A DNA stretch of 64,000 nucleotides from Loxodes magnus (taxonomy: Eukaryota; Ciliophora; Karyorelictea; Loxodida; Loxodidae), in assembly GCA_946699065.1 (NCBI GenBank), contig CAMPDV010000514.1, positions 1-64,000 of the forward strand. The letters are read 5' to 3'. A program made the translations under genes and the position numbers. The notes beneath the pieces are model-generated. The model searched no databases. It was not told where the DNA came from and was given only the letters and a program-made list of their open reading frames with translations. Shown here in pieces: positions 34,273 to 48,300 of the stretch (position 1 is its first letter; the number at the start of each line of letters is the position of its first letter).

Positions 34273-36850
34273 ATGAAAATTATTTGTAAAAGTCTCTTCT
34301 CAAAAGGATTCATCTTAGTCAAGTTACGACTAATAAAAATACTTTAAGAACTCCAAGTTATGCAATTAAAAAATTTTAAACTTTTAAGAACTGTACAAGA
34401 ACTCGTAAGAAAAATTGAACATCTTATGATTAATTCATAAGAAAAAAAATTGAAAATAAATAGCTAGGAAATATCAGGATAGAATAATTAAAAACAAAAT
34501 TTAACCAATTCGCAGAGTTAACTGAAAGCTTATTTCTGTAAAAGATGTCGATGAATTATACAATGGATGTAGAGCAACAGCCTACAAAAAATTATATTCC
34601 CTATTGGAAAATGGTGGGATGTTGGTGCTGCAAGTGACCAGAGCACAAAGTTAGAAGCTGCTTCCAATTCTAATGAAAAGAAGAAAATAGTAGAAAACTA
34701 ATGGGAAGTATTTTCAGGATATATTGCAATCAAGAAGTTAAACTCTACAGAAAAAAATACTTCAGCTAAACAAAGAAGCTCCAAACATATAGCATGTAAT
34801 TAACGAATTTAATAAGGAATCAATGGGAATCAACCTATCGGAAACTCTCAGAAAAAAGAAATTAAAAATCCTTAGAACTTATGATAAGCAAGATAAAAGC
34901 AAAAATGAAGTTTCTTTTTTTAGCATTAAACTTTTGATTTGTGATTAACCAAATAAAGGTAAATTAATTAATTAATTCATATAGGGAGACATTTCAAAAT
35001 TACAACTCAAACAAAGCAAAAATAAAATAATATGCCTCATTAATGGAATTCTTCATACACATATAGAGAGATTTTGGATAACTATAGATTAAGTACAAAT
35101 AATACCAACTGGACTTATTCTAACTGTTTTCTCTGATTAAGAATATCTTAAAAATTCTCTAACATAAACCATGGCAATATTAATCTTTTGATATTTTTAT
35201 CAAGAAGATAAATATTAATGAATGCTACAATAATAATAGCTACTTAATTCACTACTTTTAAGTATTTAAAAAAAATTTAGTTCCAACAGAAAAACAGTTA
35301 AAAGCCTTCGAAAATACAAAAAAACAGTTTTACAGTCAATAAAGGGAGCAACATAACTTTATGTAGAACTATTACGTCCTAGAATTATCAGAAATCACTT
35401 ATCCAGAAAATATTCCTACTTGACTAGATGAAAAAAAATTATGTGTAAAGTTAAGTCATTCGGCAATATGTGATGATGTTTAAACTGTCTAAAATTGGAC
35501 ACAGCACTAAATGTTGTAGAAGATAAAAAAAGGAATAAAATTAATAATCAATTGTGCTGAATTATCAAAAAAGCGTTAAAATATGTAACAAGAAATAGCA
35601 CATTAAAATAAAAGATACATAAATAAAAATAGAAAACCTAACGAAATGCTAAAGAAATTATAAAGACGAGTAGCAAGCAAAAATTTGAATCCTAAAGTAA
35701 AAATTTGCTTAACTAATTAATTAAATGATACACTAGATAGGCAATAATTGAAAGAATAATAAAAGATCTTCCAACTGAATGAATACTGAGATAAAATGAT
35801 TAAAGCTACCTAAGATCTATATAAAAGCCAAAGTTTAACACCATGAGAGAAAAATGAAATTACTAAAACTTGTTGAAAAAAATAAATTTCTATAAGTAAC
35901 TAGCTCACTTCCATAACTAATAGATGAAACCATTTTTAATAATAATCCAAAAAAATTTTCTCAGAAAAGATAGCATACATTAAACTTAAACATACATAAA
36001 CATTAGAGTAATTTGGTTTTGAAAAAGACTAAGCAAGTGATACTAATTTGATATTTGATACTAAATAGAAAGAATCAAATAATGAAGATAAGAAAATTTG
36101 AATATTTGAAATTAATAAAGTATAAGAACTGATAGTGTAAGAGGAATCAAGTTGAACAAAGAAGATTTAAGTAAATTTATGCTTGAAAAAAATATAGATA
36201 TTATGGCGACTCAAGAAATGTTTAATGATTCAATTAAAGATATGCCCTAAATAATCGGATATCGCATAGTTAAAAAGCCAGGAACTAGACTTAGTAAAAG
36301 AATAATTTTATATATTAAAGAACAATTCTTATACAAAGTTAAAGAGCATGAAGCAAATGGTCTAAAATAAAATGAAATACTCGAAGGCGGCAGAATAATT
36401 GTATGAATCTTGATGATAGATTTAAATTTATCAATGTATATGTGCCTACAACACTCAAGAAGGAAATATTAATCCCTTTCTATGAAAGCCAAAAATAATT
36501 CAAATACATAACAAATAGTTTAAGTTTATAAAATACTATAGTATGAGATTTAATACACATATACATAAATTCTACCAAATGAACTAAATCCAGCAGAATA
36601 ATAGCTATTAAAAATAATGAATTAATTCAAACTAGAATGGAATGATCCAACAAAAGACCCAACCTAGATTACTACAACAGGAAAAAAAAGTTTAAAATTG
36701 AATATTTTTTAACGCATTAATGAATTAGTTGAGCGTAATTAGCATAAGAATTTTTAAGGAAAGAATACTAGATGATTATTAATCTGGGTAATTAGTATTT
36801 AAATTGGTAGAAAAAAGCAGATATAGATAATAAAATATTATAAACTAAAA
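34273..36850 (+). mobile_element. Broken LINE: ORF1 with CCHC knuckle, then APE endonuclease start
   Basis: ORF1 (34,273 to about 34,890) resembles the 14.7-kb ORF1: RTVQELVRKIEHLM, NQFAELTESLF, MDVEQQPTKNYIPYWK and knuckle GCWCCKWPEHKVRSC. At least one frame change is needed. A long Lys/Gln-rich reading follows (35,290-35,830; TYPENIPTWLDEKKL, LKKLQRRVASKNLNP). Then the endonuclease N-terminus begins at about 36,148: SVRGIKLNKEDLSKF, NIDIMATQEMFND. A further remnant PNLDYYN...KFKIEYFL is near 36,655. No reverse transcriptase is present, so the element is 3'-truncated. Confidence 0.65.
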
Positions 36851-36964
36851 AAGCTTAAAATATTTTTATATTTATAAATTCTTTTATAAATACTTACATT
36901 AATTTACTTAATTTATCAATTTACTTCTTAAATTGTAAAAATTTATAAGTCTTAAATATATTTG

Positions 36965-37450
36965 CTTGCTCAGTTAGCAATCTTCCACTTTCTAACTGTC
37001 TTGTAGCTCCAGATTTTAATCACTTATTATCTCTACTCAAAGCCACAGTATTTACTCTATCTGTATGATCTTATAAAGTACATACACATTCACCCTATGA
37101 GAAATTTCGTTTCTTAATAAGTTTACCTTGATTTCCTGATTTTATGAACTTATTATCCTTAATTATTAACACTTCACATAACGATTTTTTGGTATTGCTC
37201 TTATACATTATCCTGTCTAGAAATTCTCTATCTTAAATGATTTATCACTAGATACAGTTACTATAAAATTATTATCATTTGATAGCACTATAGATTATAC
37301 ATAATCTGAATGGTCAATTAAAGTTCTCGTACGGTTTCCAGTCTGGAAATCCCTGATTTTTATCGTTTCATCGTCAGATGCTGAAATTGATAATTTCTGA
37401 TCTTTTGCCATTACTACCAAGTTAACTGCAAACAATAGTCCGGTAAAAGT
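36965..37450 (-). pseudogene. Degenerate WD40 gene fragment
   Basis: Minus-strand readings ISASDDETIKIRDFQTGNR, IVTVSSDKSFKIENFQTGQ and, after a frame change, RVNTVALSRDNKWLKSGA. At least three decayed blades; several blade Trp are lost. No tail segment is present. Confidence 0.55.
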
Positions 37451-38452
37451 TTAGTCTAAAATATTAAAGAATTACTTTTAGATTAGTCGTAGATAATTTT
37501 AATTTCAACTTTTAAAAAGCTCAAGTTTGGCAGTTTTCATATTTAAAAAGAAGAAAATATATTCTGCCTAGGGATATGCTTCTTTATCTTAAAATTTTTC
37601 TTAAAAAATAATTTTAACAAATTATGGTTCTTTATTTTTCAATTTTTATTTTATAAATTATTTTAATAATTTAATAATAAAATAATTCATCTTATGAAAA
37701 TAATTTTAATTACTTAAATAAAACACAATTGAATATTAAAATTATTTATTAGAATCTTGGATATAGGTACTTTAATATTAAAAAATAATTTAAAAAAGTT
37801 TATTTTTTCCTTTCAATTAGACTGATATAATTTAAAATATCTAAGCATAATAAAGTTTTACAATTTTTATTATTTTTATTTTTTGCTTTTAGTTTATTTA
37901 ATCAAAAGTTATATGCAAGAATTTATATTCTTATTATAGTAACTTTGCTTTGCTTTCATTGATTTTAGCTTATTTGAGTTTTAAATCTAGATTGTTTAAT
38001 AAAAAGGGTAGATTTCTTTTATAATTAGATTGAATAATAAGTAAAATATTAGATTCTAATGTATTGAAAATAGGTGGTATTAAGAATAGTTTTTCCTTTG
38101 CATTTAATAATAAATTAGTGATATAATATTTGATTATTTTAAGAAAATTAGTTAAAATGGTAACTATAGTAAGTAAAATGTATAGTTTAAAGTATTAAAT
38201 TGTTTATTTTAGAAATTATTATTTAATTATCCACTTTCTTATTACTAATTCATTTAAACTTTTTATTTAACTAATCTCTTCTTTTATATTTACAAAAGTA
38301 CTTTATTACTTATAATTCATATTTAACCTAAGCTAATTTCCTTATACTAATTTAATTAAAAAATAAAATAAATCAAATAAATAAGAGTATCACACAGTGA
38401 AATGCTTACATTATTTCTAATTCTAGTTTACAAATTTAAAACCTTTATTAAA
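37451..38452. other. AT-rich spacer, no gene seen
   Basis: Single-copy sequence to the left of repeat copy 2; nothing recognised. Confidence 0.45.
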
Positions 38453-38604
38453 TAAGCTTTACTATGTTAACTACTTCTATTAAGAAGCTTCAAATTACTA
38501 TTTACTAATTTATAGTCTAATTTTAGTTTTTATTTAAATTTAGAAGAAATAAATATCTTTAAAATAAATAATAAATAGATAAGATTTGAAGCAGCACCTC
38601 AATG

Positions 38605-38895
38605 TCGATCAGCTCTTTAATAAAGATTTTTAAAATAAAAAAAATTATTTTCTGAAGTCTTCCATAATGCTAGCATTCATTTGTAAATCTTGTCTTCTAT
38701 AGGGCCATTATCTGAATGCTCCTTAAGAAACCTTAGTATCTGGAATCTTTCGTCATTAACGCTACTTGATGCCTCTTCAGTCTTGTCTTCTCTTGGCTCC
38801 TATCAAGATTCTTGCTCTGTTCTTCGCCCATGGGGTACTTCCTGGTACCAGAGTTTAAATAAACTCAGTTGGCGGATTGTTCCTTCCTATTTAAA
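38605..38895 (-). pseudogene. WD40-family C-terminal tail fragment, copy 2
   Basis: Nearly identical to 24,000-24,286: EVPHGRRTEQESWQEP, SVNDERFQILRFLKEHSDN, KWMLALWKTSE. There are no WD40 blades nearby, since copy 2 lacks that part of the unit. Confidence 0.6.
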
Positions 38896-39856
38896 ATGAA
38901 ATTAATAATACATATAGAAATTTTTGAATCTATTCTTAAAACTTTGTTTTTGGTAAAAGCATTTAAAAGTTACTAAGAAATAAAAATTCGTAAGGTTGAA
39001 TATTTCGTATTTTAAGAGCTATTTAGTAATAAAGAAATAAGAGAAAAGCTATTAGCAGTTTAAAAGGAATTTTAAATAAGAAAAGCAGCTTATATAATCA
39101 AAAGAAGGTATTAAAAACTATTTAGAGCCATACTTAAGTATAACTAAAATCAATCTTTAAGTATTTATTTATGAGTTAAAGATATTAATTATTAAGAGCC
39201 TATAATCTATTAGCTTGTAATAATAGTATTAGAGTAAAAAAAAAGGAGAAGATTATGTAATCTCAGTTCTAAAATTGAAGAGAAAGTATAAGATTAGCAT
39301 TCAAGATATAATAGTCAAATTTGATTAGAGATGTAATTCTTTATTGCTATAAGGGTAATAACAGTGCTGTGATATAATCTGAGATTTATTAAAGTTCGTT
39401 TGAAAAATTAATGAAATAGATATACAATAAGTATTGTTAGATTATAAGCCTTAAAGCTTAAATAATGATAAACTATTAGCTAGTTTGTTATTATTTATTG
39501 GTTCGTTGTTGCATCCTTATCGTTCATATCTGTAATCTGAGTCTGCATATAAATATTTAGCTCTATTATTTAATTTATAAAGGTAGTTAATAAGAATATG
39601 CAAAACAAATAGATTTGAAAACTATGATGACTTTTGGCTTGAAATAGATTTGATTTAGTTAGTTAGTTCCGAACTAGATATAAATAATTGGATTTAGTTT
39701 GATTTAAATAATTTGTATTAAGTTGCTTATTTTAAAAATGAAGAGAATGATATAGCTGCATTAAATGAATTGCTTAATTAATTAGATATATAACTCCTTT
39801 TTGTTGTTAATGAAATTGATTAGTGTTATTTTATTGTTTTTATAGTGTAAAATTGA
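38896..39856 (+). pseudogene. Gene B, copy 2 (frameshifted)
   Basis: About 99% identical to 24,287-25,249 but 2 nt shorter in an A-rich run near 39,238. The N-terminal third and the rest are therefore in different frames. Either decay or a homopolymer sequencing error. Confidence 0.6.
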
Positions 39857-40684
39857 ATTGGTAACTAAAATATAGGGAATCTATAAGCATTATTAGTTAT
39901 TAAAATAATCATATTAATTAATTTTTTCTTTATATTTTTTATTTTAATTTTATAATTTTTATTCCATTTTTACCTATTTCTATGTAATTTTCTAGTGAAA
40001 AATAATGGTGATATTGAATGTATTTAGAAACAAATATTCTAAATTTGTCTAAATAATTTTAAGTTCTTAATTACCTTATAATACCTTAAATTATTTTACT
40101 TTTATCTTACTAAACTTTTATTACTGCATTTTTTATGTTTCCATCATATTTTTTAAGATTAGCAGACTATTAATCTGATCATTTTGTAATTTATTAAATA
40201 AATAGTCTTTCAAATTGATGAAATTATAATTTTAATATTTTCATCATTTTTGCTGATTGACAGTTTTTTAAATTTGCAAAATAGTAATTTAATAGCTATA
40301 AGTTTCCTATAGTACGTTTTTCTATTAAATTTAGTTAAATCTTTATTTATTAATTAATAATCAATATATTGCATTTAAGATTATACCTTTAATACTTTAT
40401 AAATACCTTAAACAATACTATTTTAACATAACTATCTCAAATTCAAAACTACATTCAATTACCAAAATTACTCATCTCATATTCAAAAACTAACAATAGT
40501 ACACACAAACCTACAAACACATAACCATCCAAAATTAACATACACAAATCTACACTCAATTCCTTAATTCATTACCTAAATTAAACATTTTTACACCAAA
40601 CTTAAACAACACCCAAATCCTTAGAGAAATCGCTAAAACATTTTAGTCCTTATCAACAAAATTTAGGATCTGAAAAATAAATAT

Positions 40685-41262
40685 ATGCTCTTGCTGGGAC
40701 CATGAAAAATAAACACAATAAAAAAGGATCTCATACAGCACGAGGACGATAATGAAATCCACATAATGGATAGATAAGCAAAAACAGGAGATAAACAGAT
40801 TTTCTACAAATTTAATAACGAGAATTTTGCCTATACTAAAATTAAATTATCCATTTAGAAAATTAAGAAAAAAAATCTAAAGAATCGAATAGAAAAGCAT
40901 AATAAGTTAGACTATTCCAAGCGATGCTATATTAATAGAAATTAAGCAGTCATCAATCAAAACCTAAACAAATTTGTACCATAAAAAGATTAAGAATGTA
41001 GAATTTGCAATACAATAGAACTCTATTGAGAAGACTGAAGGAAAGAGAAAAAAACTGAAAGATAAGTAATGAAATATGATGATCTCCATTTATTCAATAT
41101 CGTTCGGAACATATATAAGAAGAAGTAAAGAAATTCTAATTTGTTCAATCAATCCTTAAAATATGAAGACTGGAGTAGATGGAGCAACAAAGGAACAAAT
41201 ATTAAGGTAGGGACGAAGTGAGAAATATGATTATTATAAAGGATTTATTTAAAAAATATTGA
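40685..41262 (+). pseudogene. Gene C, copy 2
   Basis: Reads MLLLGPWKINTIKKDLIQ and EIHIMDRQAKTGDKQIFYK; 1 nt short of the copy-1 frame (CGTTCGG-AAC near 41,104). It has mostly conservative changes from copy 1. The G-free spacer lies upstream at about 40,384-40,620. Confidence 0.5.
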
Positions 41263-41664
41263 TTTAAATTTCCTTTTCATTAAATACAGCCATTTTTATA
41301 AAAGCAAGGTTAATATTTGCAAAATGATGATAATTAAATTTGCCAGTTGTAAAATAATAAAAATGAATATAAATTTGTATTTAAGCTTAATAATGTTAGC
41401 AAGTATATGGATGTTTACTATATATATTAAAAGTATTAATAATAAGAAAATGTAGAATAAAAAGATCAAGCAATCCAATTCCTAATTTTTACCTATCATT
41501 TTCTTATAACTCATTTATTCCCCAGCAGAACCAGCTGATACAAGTATATTAACTAAAGGTACTAGAGTAACTAAAATAACTAAAGTATCTTACTAAAAGT
41601 AAGTAAAGCAAATAAAGAGAGTAAAAGCCCTGTAGAGAGATAAAGAAGAGATAGATAGGGTAAT

Positions 41665-42143
41665 CATGGAAAAGTCTTAGCAAATCATAAGTCAAGCTTA
41701 CTCTCATACGTACAACCCCAGGCCAATACTTAGTGGTCTACAAAGGATCTATCCTATCTGCTTGCATGTGATTAGTCGTCCTTATTATGTTAACAGAAAT
41801 GAGGAGAGCTTGGGATATAAAAAATATTGTTTTCATAAGTAGATAAAAGGCATCGCTCCCAGATTAGATTCAGATTTAGAGATGTTCAGTCATAATCTAC
41901 GCAGATGGTAGCGTAACCAAACGGGCTGTTTAGCCAATGGCGATACCAGAGATCTGGAACAACGGTTCCTCTCGTATTGAGTTTTATTACTATGGCAATG
42001 CAGTAATTAATACAGTAAAATTAAACTGGTTCACTACGGACTAAACTCAGGTCACATTTCTTTTTGACGGATGAGCAATAGAACACTTGGTGAATTCAGC
42101 TTCACAATGATAGGAAGAACCGATATCGACGAATCAAAAGGCA

Positions 42144-42192
<49 letters not shown>

Positions 42193-42585
42193 TTTTTCTG
42201 ACACCTCTGGCTTAAAACTCGTAAAAGGCAAAGGATCGATAGGCCATGGTTTCCCAGTTCATTCTGAAACTGAGAGGTTGAATGAAGCCAGCTTTTCCCT
42301 TTTTGATTTGTGAGCGGTTTCTGTCCCATTGAGTTAGCCGTAGAATACCTATGTTATCTTTTAACAGATGTGCCGCTCCAGTCAAACTCCCTACCTAGCA
42401 GTTTCTCCCATCCAGTTACATTGCTAGAAAGTTTCTGTATCCGCATTTGGTAGGGGCTTGAAGCCTGGCTGCTCATAGCGATGGAGCTCCCTAGCAGCTA
42501 TGCCTGGAGCACAACAGGATATCCCCGTTATTCCATAAAAAGAAAGCGTCGGGTCGTGCAATCGGAAAAAGTTTGCGGTACAAAA
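41665..42585 (-). pseudogene. LSU rRNA 3'-domain fragment, antisense, copy 2
   Basis: Same extent as the copy at 27.3-28.2 kb. The sarcin-ricin loop complement (about 41,964-41,981) carries a different change (sense AATACGAGAGGAAC). It differs from copies 1 and 3 at scattered sites including normally invariant ones, so it is non-functional. Confidence 0.9.
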
Positions 42586-42784
42586 ACTCTTTTAGTTGAA
42601 ATTAATTTATAGTTCTGCACTTACGTAATAGGAATTATCCCTTTTTATCTATCACTTTAATGATTTTAATGATAATCTTATTGAGATACTTCACATATCC
42701 CTTATCCTAAATACAATATAAAGTTAGAGACTGATAATTATCTTTACTTATACTAAATAGTTTTTAATATTCTCTGGTTATTTT

Positions 42785-43800
42785 ATGAAGGAACGCTTTG
42801 CAATTATTAGGCTTTAGTGTAATGATGCTATGGTTTCTACATTTTAACTTTTATTAAAGCTTATAAATATCTTTCAAACATCTCTTACAATTGATTGGCA
42901 TTCTAACTTGTTAGGCCTTTGAGCTCTTGATGAAACAGTTGTTGACATAATTAAGACTTAGCAGATTGAGATTTTATTTGAATCTAGTAAAAATAAGTTT
43001 AATATTATTCACATAGATAACTACTATTTAAACTGAAGGAAATAAAAGTAGCTTAATTAACTATAATAGGCTATTTATTAGTTAAGATATAATTAATAGT
43101 TACTTTTAAAATTATACCATTAATGCAAGAAATTTCCCTCTAATTTGTTATTTACTTATACAAACTTAGTTTGCAAACATGTACATAGAAACTGATAAAG
43201 AGAAGAGCAAGATTATTTAAAAATAGTACCATATGCTTAGAATTATAATAAATCCTTAAATGCTTTAACTATATCTTACAGATTTTAGAAGCTAAGTATT
43301 TAATAACCTCAACATTACAAATATCCAATTAGACTAACCTATCAAATTTATTACCAAGTACTTTCTAACCTAGAATTAATGCTTCATTCTATAATGCATA
43401 CTACATATATCAAGAGGATAAGTTAGAAGAGATATTTAACTATTGTATTTTCTTATTTGAGATAGAGTAGTAAGAAAGATATTTGAGAGCTTTTAGTAAT
43501 TTAAAATAAAAAACAGATAAGAGGAGACAAGGAATGGAAATAGTCTTAGAGCTCGGCTTTTAAATCCTAATATCTACCTTTCTTTATTAGTAGCATTTTA
43601 TTTGAGATAATAAGAGATTTAATGCTTTTAAATAGCAGAAAACTTTGCTCTCTACTTTCCTTAAAATTCTGCATATTCTTTTCGTTTATTAATATCCATG
43701 GTGCATATTTTCTCTACTTTAATCGTTTTTATATTCCTTTTAAAGTTTTGCTTAAGTTTCCTTAATTAGTTTCATCTAAGAAAATATTTAATTAATTTTT
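42785..43800 (+). pseudogene. Gene J, copy 2
   Basis: Nearly identical to gene J of copy 1, with the same 20-nt intron (42,997-43,016). A 5-nt difference in an A run of exon 2 (near 43,510) breaks the frame. Confidence 0.45.
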
Positions 43801-43880
43801 CCTATCTTTTTTTAGATGCAATATAAATTTCTCCTTACTTCTTATCTCATTTAATATAATTATCAATTATAAAAAAAAAA

Positions 43881-45370
43881 ATGGAAAGAATTAAATCTTT
43901 TACGAAGAATTAAATACTTCTTTAGAATTTACCATAGAGTAAAGATTTACCGAGCAAAGGTCAAATAATTAAAATAGTGGAAAGACCAACACTTTAATTT
44001 GGAGTTTTAGATCCTAATACCAAATACTACTTAACTAAAATTAAGAAAAATATTATATAAATTTTGAAGAATATTTAGAATATAAATTTTAATTGTTTCT
44101 TACGAATACCAACGAAAATGTTGGCAAAATCTTAAAAGAGAATTGATGAACTATTAAGTGCTTCATAGGTAATTCAAAACAACAGAAAGTCAAAAAAAGC
44201 CAGCAGTTTGACTCTATAAAATTACCGCCAAATTGAATGGCGGTTAAAAGATATGAGTTAAAATGTAAAAGATAAAAATAAGGAAAAGATATTAAATTTT
44301 GAAGATTAAAGTTTTTCAAATTATGATTAATTCGGATTAGAAATTAAAAATTTGTAACGAGCTGAAAAATATGAATAAGAATATTAGCAGTAAATTTTCT
44401 ATTAACATAATAAAACATCTAAGTCAATAGAAACACAAACTGAATATTAATAAACATTTAATTAATCTACCTAAACATATGAGAAAAAAGTTTAGTATGA
44501 TCAATTATATAATAAGATTAATAAAGAAACACAAATTTAATAAGAATTATTGCAAACAAATACTTCAACTTAAACTTTACTTTAAGCTAATTAAATATTT
44601 ACTCAAATTGAAATGAAAAACTAGTAAATAAAGGATTTGAACTTAATATAAGAATAATTGTAATTATATATTTAAGATTTAAATTCATAGCAAATATATC
44701 AATAAATTGATCTTAATGAAGCTAGGAACAAAATCTCATTATAACAAGCTCATATCTAATCATTAGATAATGAATGCTATTAACTTAAAAATAAAATTTA
44801 AGAATTAGAACAAAATTAGGAAGAATAAAATTAATAGGCAAATTAATTAATTTCTGCATATTAAATGTAGGTATAATAACATAAAATTAATATTGAGAGC
44901 TTAATCTTATAGAAAGAAAATGATATTTAAAATACTATTTAATTCTATTCTCAATAAATAAGAAACTCTTTCAAATAATAAAAATAATATTCTGATAATC
45001 ACACCTAAACTTTTCAAGAAATGTAAATAAAATCATTATAAACTAACTAATATATATAAACTGATCAAAATAATAAGATAACTTTAGAAAATTATAGCTA
45101 AACTCTAGCAAATTAATAATTGAACAAATAAATCTAAACATAAAAAACGTTTATGAATAATCATGAAACAATGACTAATATTACTGAATAACATCTAAAT
45201 CATTTTTATTAGGAGTGTAAATAATCGAAATAAATCAATTTAGAATTATAGCAAGTTTATAATGATTTGAATACTAAATATATTTAATTAATTAAGGAGC
45301 ATGATCACTAATTTGAGCTAAAATTAAATGCATATGCTGAGATATCATAACTTTAAAAAAATTAAAAAAA
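43881..45370 (+). CDS. LINE ORF1 region: long Gln-rich coiled-coil protein
   Basis: From ATG 43,881: an N-terminal part (IKIVERPTLQFGVLDPNTKY, NFNCFLRIPTKMLAK, LTLQNYRQIEWRLKDMS). About 330 residues of coiled coil rich in Gln/Asn follow (ENYSQTLANQQLNKQIQT, LELQQVYNDLNTKYIQLI). Most Gln codons are TAA or TAG. No zinc knuckle, unlike the ORF1 at 14.7 kb, so these are two LINE lineages. The frame ends without an evident stop: near 45,350-45,380 an A-rich run marks a one-step change to the ORF2 frame. Confidence 0.6.
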
Positions 45371-45379
45371 AAATCTTAG

Positions 45380-48300
45380 GTTCAGCAATTTTAAAAAGCA
45401 TTAAAATGAGATGTAGCAACTCAAACCCTTAATTTTAATAATAATGACTTGAGAGAAAGTTAAAATTTAATATAAGACTTTTCTAATTTTATAACAACAA
45501 ATAATTAATCCTCTCATAAAGATTCTAATTCAGTTGATTTAATAATATTTGGTAAGAGAAACTGGAGAGATGCTCACTTAAATCAAGAAAAATTAAATCT
45601 AAAATAACGAAATCTATTATTTAATTTTGATATTGAGGAAATTATAAAGAGATATAACTTTAAAAACGAAAAATTTGTATAATTTTTAAGATAAAAAAAA
45701 TGATAAAATTAAAATCTCTTAACCACTATCGAAAACAGATTTATTACGTTATCTTGCGAACTTGATTATGCTACATGTGATGGAATTTCAGTTCCTATAA
45801 AAATAGACCAAAAACTATCTTAATAATATGATACGTTAACTTTATATACTATTATTTACTACAGAAACTCAATGTTATAAGCACCAAAATTACTTCACAT
45901 TTAAATAAGCAATAACTAAAAATTCCTTTGCATCTATGATCCAGGTCTTAAAGGTGGAGTAAAATAGAACTAATTAAAACTAGCACATTGTAACATGAAT
46001 TCGATCTAAACAAAATAATTAAGTATTGAATAATTTACTAAACGATAAGAAATTGATATATTTTCTATTAATGAAACTTGACAGCATCAATATTTTACTC
46101 CTATATCAATTTATGGGTATAGAACTTTCTTTAAAAATTGTGAAGACTCTTAAAGAGCAGGGGATGTTTGTTTTATTGTTAAATAAGAACTTGATTCGAA
46201 ATAAATAGAATTGGATTTTGGTTAATAAAATAATAGATTTCTACTTATAAAAGTAAATGATATGTATTTTGCTACATGTTATATGCCAACTGATGAAAAG
46301 TCTTTAATAATAAAAGATTAATCTTACTCAAACTTAGAATTAATACTTAGAGAAGTTGGAGATTAAGCACTCATACTAATGGGTGATTTTAACGCTCTTT
46401 TGCATGGATATGGTAGCAACAATTAAATAAACTCTTAGGACAATGCTTAGAGACTGCTAAAATTCATTGAAGATTATGATATGCAAGTATTAAACAATTA
46501 AAATTTGGATACTTTTAGAAGTAGAGTTAATAATAAAACATATTGCAATGATTATATTATTGCTAACTATCATATTAACATTAACTAGATAACTGAGTTC
46601 TAAGTTATTTAAACTAGTGCATTTGATACAGATCATTTTCCGATATTATTTAACTTAAATATCTCAAATATAAACAGGAATATACCGATACTTGCTCCCA
46701 GAGTTAATTTCAAGATTAATAAACTTTAAAATTTAGAAATAAAATCTTATTACAAAGCTGAATTCGATGGATGTTCAATTGTTTTTGATATGATTAATGA
46801 AAATAATATAGATGAGCAGTATAATTACATTAAGTATGTTTTAATAAATAATGCAGATAATGTTTTAGGATAAGTTTGATAAAATAACAATTTTAATAGA
46901 TTACCATCCAACTTAATTTAAAGTTTTAATGCCGCAAAATAAGCACAAAAAGATTACTAATAGGCTTTATAGTAAGAAGGAAGAGTAAATTAGATTGTAA
47001 TAAAATTAGCTTAAGAAAAAATTAAAAAATTCAATAGATATAAAAGAAATTACTGAAAATTCAAAATAAAATAAGCTAAAAATAATAGAGAAGAAATGAA
47101 CAAAACTCCACCTAAAATGTTTAAATAAGCAAGAAAAATCTTAAATCCAAAAAAGCGTAACAATATGTATTTAGATTAGGAAGGTTTCACTCAATTCATA
47201 AAAAATTGAGAAAATAATGTTTTTAATAAGCATAATAACATAAATTAGGAAGAATTAAAAGCATGCAATTAAAAAATCGACAATATTTTTAAAAATTGTG
47301 ATTTTGTTAAAAAGCATTAATAGTCTTATCTGCAAGGATTAGATCTCTTTAGTTTTAATGAAGTTTAAGTAATAATAAAAAAACTAGCTAATAATAAATC
47401 ATCAGGTGCTGATGGTATTAAAGCAGAATTAATTAAATATGCAAATAAAGAGTTTCATATTATCCTTTGAAAGTTTATGAATAATATATTAAGAGAATAA
47501 AGAATTCCTAATGAATTAAAGTAGATAAGAATTCTCCCTATATACAAAAAAGGCTCAAAAAGTGATTGAAAAAACTGGAGACCTATAGCTCTTATTAATA
47601 TAATACTAAAAATTTATGACAAACTATTAACTTAGAGACTTTATGAGTATGTTAATTAACGTAGAATTATACATCCTTCATAAAAAGGATTTCTTAAAAA
47701 AAATTAAACTATGCATCATGTATGGACTTTATAACAAATTATTGATTTGCATAAAAGATGAGGAAAGAAGAAACAATTTATTACTACTCTTATAGATGTA
47801 GAAAAGATGTTTGACACAATTGACAGGCGATTACTTTTTGATCATTTAAGAAGAATAAAGCTTCCTTTAGCATTGATTAATAGTTTTGAATCTTTTTATA
47901 AATAATTAGATGTTAGATTTATTTTAGATGGGACCTTATCTAGAAATTTACTTTATAATAACGGAGTATTATAAGGGAGTTCTCATGGACCAATACTTGC
48001 TATAATCTTTTATGATATTGTAATAAGATATATTGAAACTTATTAAAAAAAGCGTGGTTTTAAAATATGTGGTCGAATATTTATTACTAAGGCTCGGTCG
48101 GATGATTTAATCTTATTTTCAGATGAAACGAATATGAATGCATTGATTTAAGCAACTTGTAAAGTTTTTAGATGAGTAAAGTTAACTATTAATGTAGATA
48201 AGTGCGAGTACATCTGCTTCTTAAAGAAAAATTAAAGATAAAATGATTCTAACCTAAAAATTACTTTGAATAACATAGAGATTAAAAAATCTAAAAATAT

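Larger units (their letters stand above)
38453..43869. repeat. Composite repeat, partial copy 2
   Basis: Matches 23,847-29,470 of copy 1. It begins at ATAAGCTTTACTATG, exactly after the WD40 piece in the other copies, so it lacks the left part of the unit. On the right it stops at TATCAATT (43,869), where a LINE begins within about 12 bp. A 232-bp stretch of copies 1 and 3 is missing at about 41,457. Confidence 0.9.

Noticed and set aside
44089-44319. Minus-strand ORF within the LINE ORF1
   Set aside because: Shadow of the plus-strand coiled-coil ORF; no motif of its own.
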